Below are positions 59,192-64,000 of a DNA stretch of 64,000 nucleotides, piece by piece. Under the pieces are notes generated by a model, which saw only the letters and a list, made by a program, of their open reading frames with translations, was not told where the DNA came from and searched no databases. The position numbers and the translations under genes were made by a program. Position 1 is the stretch's first letter. Each line of letters opens with the position of its first letter. Source of the stretch: Chryseobacterium vrystaatense (GTDB lineage: Bacteria > Bacteroidota > Bacteroidia > Flavobacteriales > Weeksellaceae); contig NZ_JPRI01000002.1 in NCBI RefSeq assembly GCF_000737765.1, positions 186,001 through 250,000 of the forward strand. The letters are read 5' to 3'.

Positions 59192-59535
59192 ATTGGATAT
59201 TAAAATAAATGCTGAAACTTTTATAAAATGAGAAATAAATAAAAAAACCAGGCAAAAGTCACCTGGCTTGATTCCTTAAAGGAACAACAGCCCTTGCAAG
59301 GCTATTGATAGTAATTTTTTATTCGCACTTCAAAACTACTTCCTTTATTTGAATTAAACAAGCTTTTCGTGATTTTTAACCTCTACTGGAGAATCCAGAT
59401 AGTAGGCTCTGGTAATAATTGTCTAAAAAATCTATTGCACATTACGTATTGATTTTCCAGGGCAGAGCCCTATTTATTGCTGAAACGATAGGCAATGATC
59501 AGTTATTATTAATTAAAATTTTAAATTAAATTACG
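59192..59535. other. structured gap between the protease and ubiquitin-like operons
   Basis: No gene of plausible size. Inverted repeats cluster here: CCAGG/CCTGG (59248-59266), TTCCTT/AAGGAA near 59272, CTGGA/TCCAG near 59387-59399, and a longer-range GGCTCTG/CAGAGCC pair (about 59406 and 59463). On the minus strand the first hairpin is followed by seven T's, as in a terminator, yet no minus-strand gene precedes it. It may end a small RNA or simply carry the leader of the downstream operon. No exact -7 box was found. Confidence 0.4.
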
Positions 59536-60237
59536 ATGGATTCAAATAATCTACACGTCGGAGCACATAAACCCGCTCCAAACACACCTCTTAAATTTAT
59601 AATTGAGGAAAAACAATATGAAACCTTCGATCAATATATGACCGGAGCAGAATTGAAGCAACTTGCAGGAATACCGCTAGAAACAGAATTGTTCTTATCC
59701 ATAAGTAAACCTTATCAAGATGAACTAATTGAAAATTCTACACGGATAAATCTTGCAAGACCAGAAACAGAGTATTTTTTTGTCAAGAAAAAGCTTCACT
59801 TTTTCATAAACGACAAACCGTTTACTTGGTACAAACAGTACATCCGTGGAGTTCAAATTAGAGAATTAGGTAATATTTCGACTGATGAAGATATATTCTT
59901 GGATATTAATGCAGACTGGCAAGATGATCAAATATTTGATGATGAAGTGGTTGATTTAGCTCGTCCAGGGAAAGAGAAATTCTTTTCCAAACCTAAATCA
60001 ACTGAGTTTATGATTATAGTAAATGCTCGCCAGCATATTTGGAAGGATGAAACTATATCATTTGAACAACTTATTGTTTTAGCATTTGGTTCGTATGATA
60101 ATAATCCTAACACAGGCTATACCGTTACCTACAGTAGAGGTTGGTCTCCTAAACCGGAAGGAACAATGGTTAAAGGTTCTGCAGTACGTGTTAAAAATAA
60201 AATGATTTTCGATGTCACAGCTACTGATAAATCATAG
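59536..60237 (+). CDS. multi-ubiquitin domain protein (three ubiquitin-like units)
   Basis: The 233-aa protein is built of three ubiquitin-like units: about 19-83, 87-150 and 157-233. The first two share the multiubiquitin pattern: a FxIxxKxY/F start, a helix TGAELKQLAG or RGVQIRELGN, a strand LFLSI or IFLDI, and an end INLARPETEYFF or VDLARPGKEKFF. The third is diverged (EFMIIVNARQHIW, YTVTYSRGW). It ends [13 protein letters not shown] and has no Gly-Gly tail. Multi-ubiquitin proteins with a ThiF enzyme are a known bacterial conjugation class (multiubiquitin family, PF14452). The stop overlaps the next gene by 26 bases. It is the presumed modifier of the system. Confidence 0.85.
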   Translation: MDSNNLHVGAHKPAPNTPLKFIIEEKQYETFDQYMTGAELKQLAGIPLETELFLSISKPYQDELIENSTRINLARPETEYFFVKKKLHFFINDKPFTWYKQYIRGVQIRELGNISTDEDIFLDINADWQDDQIFDDEVVDLARPGKEKFFSKPKSTEFMIIVNARQHIWKDETISFEQLIVLAFGSYDNNPNTGYTVTYSRGWSPKPEGTMVKGSAVRVKNKMIFDVTATDKS

Positions 60238-61390
60238 TCCCGACCTTAAACGTCTTAGAGACGAAGGTTATGAAATCGAGGTTCGTGGTGGATATTTACT
60301 TATCCACCATATACCTTATGTGACGCAAAATAAAGAAATACATTATGGTGTACTAGTAAGTACGCTTACCTTGAGTAGCAATGAGACAACAACTACCCCG
60401 GACAATCATGTAATTCACTTTATTGGCGATGATCCATGTGAGATAGATGGTTCTTTTATTACTTCAATACAGAACAATAACGCGTTGACAATCTTAACTG
60501 ACCAGATAACAATCAATAGAACATTTTCAAATCGTCCTCAGAATGGTTATCCTAACTACTATGAAAAAGTGAAGAGGTACGTTGAGATTATTTCTGCGCC
60601 CGCTAAATATATGGATTCATCAGTTACTGCAACAACGTTCGAAGTTATCCCTGATAGTCATCAGGAGACAATATTTCAATACATTGACACCAATTCAAGC
60701 CGTGCAAATATTGAAATGATCAATGCAAAATTAGATAAGCAAAAGATCGGAATCATCGGCCTAGGAGGAACTGGGGCCTACATTTTGGATTTGGTCGCGA
60801 AAACCCCTGTTAAAGAAATACATCTTTATGATGGTGACAGTTTTGATCAGCATAATGCATTTCGTTCTCCTGGTGCTGCATCAATTGATGATTTAAAATT
60901 ACAACAGAAAAAGACAGAATACTATTATAAGATTTATTCAAACATGCACAGAAGCATTCATGTTCACAATTATTACATTACAAAAGATAATCTTATTGAA
61001 TTGGAACATATGGATTATGTTTTCATATGCGTAGACCGTAATAGTGCAAGGAAAGCAATAACAGATTACTTAGTGGATAAAACAGTGCCCTTTAGCGATG
61101 TTGGTCTGGGGGTCAATATCGTTGATGACAAGCTGACAGGTGCTGTAAGGGTAACTTCAGCTAATAAGAAGAAAAACGATCATTTACCTCTTCGCATATT
61201 TCCTGAAGATTCAGATAATAATGAATATGGTACTAACATTCAAATTGCTGAATTAAATGCATTAAATGCCATTTTTGCAATTCTGAAATGGAAGAAGTTT
61301 AGTGGTATTTATGTAGATTTTGAAAATGAACATCATAGCTCGTATTCCATCGGTGTATCTAAAATTTTTAATGAAGATGTTGCAACATAA
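60212..61390 (+). CDS. fused E2-like (DUF6791-type) and E1-like ThiF adenylyltransferase
   Basis: The 392-aa protein joins two parts. Residues 1-165 form a domain with [15 protein letters not shown] (Cys 76), [18 protein letters not shown] and [10 protein letters not shown], the pattern I associate with the DUF6791 region, which may be an E2-like conjugating domain. Residues 170-392 form a ThiF/E1 Rossmann domain with GLGGTGAY (183-190) and the Asp pair in [13 protein letters not shown] (207/209). Such E1 domains adenylate the C-terminus of a ubiquitin-like protein. The only other Cys is 273, inside a beta strand, so no classical crossover-loop Cys is seen. It overlaps both neighbours, indicating translational coupling. 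Confidence 0.85.
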   Translation: MSQLLINHSPDLKRLRDEGYEIEVRGGYLLIHHIPYVTQNKEIHYGVLVSTLTLSSNETTTTPDNHVIHFIGDDPCEIDGSFITSIQNNNALTILTDQITINRTFSNRPQNGYPNYYEKVKRYVEIISAPAKYMDSSVTATTFEVIPDSHQETIFQYIDTNSSRANIEMINAKLDKQKIGIIGLGGTGAYILDLVAKTPVKEIHLYDGDSFDQHNAFRSPGAASIDDLKLQQKKTEYYYKIYSNMHRSIHVHNYYITKDNLIELEHMDYVFICVDRNSARKAITDYLVDKTVPFSDVGLGVNIVDDKLTGAVRVTSANKKKNDHLPLRIFPEDSDNNEYGTNIQIAELNALNAIFAILKWKKFSGIYVDFENEHHSSYSIGVSKIFNEDVAT

Positions 61391-61796
61391 GTTTGTGGAA
61401 TTTATTCCACATAAAATTGAAGAAGGTATTTTATATATCTCACTTGATTACTGTACCGCAATACACAGATGCGCCTGTGGCTGCGGAAATGAGGTTGTAA
61501 CGCCGATATCGCCCACGGATTGGAAACTGAGCTTTAATGGTAAAGCTATTTCCCTTCATCCATCTATTGGAAATTGGAATTTTGAATGCCAATCTCATTA
61601 CTGGATCAAAAACAACAACGTCGAATATGCAGGCCGTTGGACAAAAGAAGAGATCGATGTAGGTCGTGTACAGGATAAGAATCATAAGACTCAATACTTT
61701 GAGTGTGACCAATCTCTTTCAGAACTACCCGCTAAACCTATCAAAACCAAAGCTAGGATTTGGTCGACGATAGCTAATTTTTTTAAGTTATCTTAA
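61377..61796 (+). CDS. DUF6527 family Cys-rich protein
   Basis: The 139-aa protein (start at 61377; an ATG at 61371 adds two codons) has the DUF6527 hallmark [14 protein letters not shown]. The block [20 protein letters not shown] follows, then [13 protein letters not shown]. The clustered Cys and His residues suggest a bound zinc ion. The family occurs next to ThiF/multi-ubiquitin genes, and a processing or deconjugating role has been proposed for members; I cannot confirm that from sequence. Its start overlaps the E1 stop by 14 bases. With no JAB-type peptidase in the operon, it is the best candidate to mature or remove the modifier. Confidence 0.82.
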   Translation: MLQHKFVEFIPHKIEEGILYISLDYCTAIHRCACGCGNEVVTPISPTDWKLSFNGKAISLHPSIGNWNFECQSHYWIKNNNVEYAGRWTKEEIDVGRVQDKNHKTQYFECDQSLSELPAKPIKTKARIWSTIANFFKLS

Positions 61797-61800
61797 ATGG

Positions 61801-61837
61801 AAGTTCAGGCCAAAGTGTAAACTCTGGCTTGAATTTT
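61801..61837 (+). terminator. terminator of the ubiquitin-like operon
   Basis: AAGTTCAGGCCA pairs with TGGCTTGAATTT (with G-T pairs) around a 12-base loop and is followed by T-rich sequence, directly after the DUF6527 stop. Confidence 0.7.
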
Positions 61838-61966
61838 TAATTTTACACAGAAAAAGAGAACATCCTATTTCTGAAGTAGCGATCTCTGTTAGGGCAAATT
61901 TCTTATATTTTTAACTTTAAAAGTATTTTCTGAAATTGAACGAAAATTTGAGATTCAAGTTGGAGA

Positions 61967-64000
61967 TTAGCCATTAAGTTCATTGACTTTTTGATGCTTA
62001 TTCAGCCAAAGTTCAAACTTAATAAGATCTGCACGCCCCAACGTTGTATAGGACAACCATTCATGATCTAAATTGTCAAATGCCACATCTGCCTCTGGAA
62101 TAATACTTTGTAAATAATCCCTCAATTCATCTAAGACATTTTCTCGTGTATCAAAAACCATCAATCTCAAAAGCATATCAGCTATTTTCTCATCATCAAT
62201 TTCATTATCGATATTGTATTTGAGACGTATTTTCCTTACCGTTTCGAAAATCAACGTGCTTCTTAAAGTATGTGAAATAAAAGCCAGCCAATTTGAAAAG
62301 ATCACTTTATTTTCCTGTTGCTTCAGGTTACTTAAAATTCGTAAAATAAGTGCAGCTGCATCTTTCATCATGATCGGAAGAAATGTAGCTGTAACAGAGA
62401 ATGCACCAGCCTGCATAAAGGCATCTGATAAAAATTTCACGTAACCATAGTTTGGCATAGTACTGCAGGCAGATATAAATACAAGAGGTGCGCTTATTCC
62501 ACGAGCAATAATATCTTCGCCAGTTAATCGCACCTTATTTTTGTTGTCGATTACAAGAAAGCTGGACAGATCCTTACTATCGAAATCACCATGACAATCA
62601 AAAATCAGCAAGTGCGGTTTAAATTCTTTTACCGCACTCTCAATATCGTCGACAGTCTTACAGAATACACTTTTAAATCCCAACGTTTTCTGCATTCCAG
62701 CAATTGCATTAAAGAAATGATGCATATCCACATCTTCTTCACTAGCGCAATGGACTATAAGTGTTCTTTCTAAAATATCCGGTGCGATCTGGAATGTGAG
62801 TCGCTGATTATGGACGAAATTATTGATTAGACTGCTAAAATTGAACTCTGGTATACGACAGATATCATGGGTCAGACAAATCGGATATTTGTCCAATCTC
62901 AACCATTCCATGGGTAGATCGGAAATAAAAACAATTTGTCCATTTCTCTCCTCTAAATATTCTTTTAATTCAGGAACCACCATTTTTTTACGTATCAATT
63001 CCCCTACTGCTTCAATTTTTTTTATAGCATGCTTTCTCGTGGAAAAATCATTCTCGAAATGTGACAGGTCCATATTGAGAGATTTCCCTACAATAGGCAT
63101 GCGAAATATTGGTGAGTACGCCAACTGTGCGTGAAGATATCCAGCAAAGTCTAGCATACTTAACCTCTCAGTCAAAAAACTTAATGTCCTGCCTATTAAA
63201 TCATGTCCAAGAACGCGCTGTGTATCTTCTTCCACAATGAAAGTGTAGTCAAGTTTTTGCTCGGTCTGGGACACTCTAAATAACATTTTCTGCTTTTTCG
63301 TTTCAAAGGGTTTTGCTGCTATCCTTTTGTACTTTGGGAAATGAAAAGGCGCAATAATGACCATCGGCGGGTAAAGAGGTTCTATAAGTGAAGCAGGCTC
63401 TTTGATACGGACAACTTGTGACAGACCGTCAATTACTGTTGCCTGCTGCAATTGAATTGACGCTCTTTTCTTACTGAACATTGGCATATCCTCTTTTTTG
63501 GGCCACTGATGTTTTTTCTCCCAATCGTTAGCCAGTATCTGGTTCAGAAGAAAATAATTAGAATGGCTGTACATTGTTGGATAGAAAGGATTCAATTCAT
63601 CGGATTTGGGGTTGGTCTGAAAATTAAACGTGTCGATTTCAATACCGTACTCTTTTTTTAAGATATTATTGATTTGCGGCAAATCTCTTTCAACGAGTTT
63701 ACTCAGTTGTTCTACATCTGCAAAGAAATTCTTATCGTCATAGAAAGCAGCATTTTCTTCCTTTGGATCATTAATGATCGTATAATACCCAAAGCTAGTA
63801 TCGGCAACAAGCTGAGCAATCTCCTTATGGTTACTGATATTGCAATCTATCAAAAAGACCTTTACTAAATCCTTATTAAAAAATCCGGCGTATTCATTGA
63901 AGAAAGTGCTATTCGATTCCCTTTCAGCTATAAATAGCTTTGAATCGAGAAGGTATAAGTTAATGCCCGTACTGCGACCAGTACGAAAAGACCATTCGTA
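61967..64000 (-). CDS. CHAT-domain (caspase-like) protease, N-terminus outside window
   Basis: The frame is open from its stop at 61967 to the right edge with no stop and no convincing initiator, so at least 677 residues are visible and the start lies beyond 64000. A TTG at 63853 is not a credible start because coding continues upstream (for example NEYAGFFNKDLVKV). The CHAT domain contains the catalytic His in LIFDCHGDF (His codon 62591-62593) and Cys in FISACST (codon 62465-62467). A long N-terminal region and a helical C-terminal tail surround it. CHAT proteases cleave proteins and act as effectors in defence and cell death. It is convergent with the ubiquitin-like operon, so it has its own promoter outside the window. 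Confidence 0.87.
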   Translation of the reverse strand, partial: YEWSFRTGRSTGINLYLLDSKLFIAERESNSTFFNEYAGFFNKDLVKVFLIDCNISNHKEIAQLVADTSFGYYTIINDPKEENAAFYDDKNFFADVEQLSKLVERDLPQINNILKKEYGIEIDTFNFQTNPKSDELNPFYPTMYSHSNYFLLNQILANDWEKKHQWPKKEDMPMFSKKRASIQLQQATVIDGLSQVVRIKEPASLIEPLYPPMVIIAPFHFPKYKRIAAKPFETKKQKMLFRVSQTEQKLDYTFIVEEDTQRVLGHDLIGRTLSFLTERLSMLDFAGYLHAQLAYSPIFRMPIVGKSLNMDLSHFENDFSTRKHAIKKIEAVGELIRKKMVVPELKEYLEERNGQIVFISDLPMEWLRLDKYPICLTHDICRIPEFNFSSLINNFVHNQRLTFQIAPDILERTLIVHCASEEDVDMHHFFNAIAGMQKTLGFKSVFCKTVDDIESAVKEFKPHLLIFDCHGDFDSKDLSSFLVIDNKNKVRLTGEDIIARGISAPLVFISACSTMPNYGYVKFLSDAFMQAGAFSVTATFLPIMMKDAAALILRILSNLKQQENKVIFSNWLAFISHTLRSTLIFETVRKIRLKYNIDNEIDDEKIADMLLRLMVFDTRENVLDELRDYLQSIIPEADVAFDNLDHEWLSYTTLGRADLIKFELWLNKHQKVNELNG

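Larger units (their letters stand above)
54962..64000. mobile_element. genomic island inserted in tRNA-Asp (left end; right end outside window)
   Basis: The island begins at the break in the fourth tRNA-Asp. It carries accessory genes typical of defence islands: AAA+/subtilase, ubiquitin-like conjugation and CHAT protease genes. No integrase, transposase or second tRNA-Asp junction is in view, so the right end and the recombinase must lie beyond 64000 if the element is intact. The call rests on the tRNA junction and gene content. Confidence 0.7.

Noticed and set aside
59192..59535. Retron or CBASS-type associated RNA
   Set aside because: No reverse transcriptase, cyclase or Cap effector is nearby; only generic hairpins are visible.
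61967..63853. Complete CHAT gene starting at TTG 63853
   Set aside because: The same frame stays open and looks coding to the window edge, so the start is beyond 64000 and the gene is partial.

Overview
The window looks like a chromosomal segment of a flavobacterium of the Chryseobacterium/Elizabethkingia kind. The base composition is AT-rich. Promoters carry the Bacteroidota -7 box TAnnTTTG. Many secreted proteins and lipoproteins have signal peptides followed by acidic residues after the lipobox cysteine. Lineage markers are present: gldD, a Bacteroidota-type TssB/TssC pair, TPR-bearing LytS-type and NarX-type kinases, and large M13 peptidases. The species assignment is inference from gene content; no rRNA is present to confirm it.

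Positions 1-54,600 are ordinary chromosome with short operons. In order they hold: a DUF2459 protein; queG; rhodanese and HD proteins; an alpha/beta hydrolase with a nitronate-monooxygenase-like flavoprotein; a SurA-like chaperone; a PfkB kinase; gldD and mutY; a T6SS sheath pair (tssB, tssC); two tandem M13 metallopeptidases; a very large GH18/NodB-deacetylase/GT2 fusion; cinA; and a lipocalin. A LytTR two-component region follows (23.5-28 kb). Next to it are three transcription units (28.1-33.8 kb) that each carry the same 21-bp-spaced direct repeat upstream, which predicts a local LytTR regulon: an amidohydrolase, a SIMPL protein, and DUF4139 plus vWA. Then come a MFS/AraC divergon, lipA, a sigma factor, tyrS, a NarX/NarL-type system flanked by two paralogous lipoproteins, an aspartyl protease with a PDZ domain, an L,D-transpeptidase, a LuxR regulator with two palindromic sites, and small metabolic genes.

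At 54,625-54,911 lie three tandem tRNA-Asp(GTC) genes on the minus strand. They are followed by only the 3' 16 bases of a fourth. That is the expected left junction of a genomic island inserted into the fourth tRNA-Asp. Everything from about 54,962 to the window end, and beyond it, is interpreted as this island.

The island is the most interesting part. It carries (i) an AAA+ ATPase with a subtilisin-family (S8) protease, preceded by four helically phased direct repeats overlapping a strong promoter; (ii) a translationally coupled ubiquitin-like operon made of a three-domain multi-ubiquitin protein, a fused E2-like/E1-like (ThiF) enzyme and a Cys-rich DUF6527 protein; and (iii) a convergent CHAT-domain (caspase-like) protease that runs off the right edge of the window. 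Multi-ubiquitin/ThiF operons are known in bacteria and related conjugation systems act in anti-phage defence. Their grouping with an AAA/subtilase pair and a CHAT protease in one tRNA island suggests a tag-and-proteolysis defence locus. That joint function is a hypothesis, not something the sequence proves.
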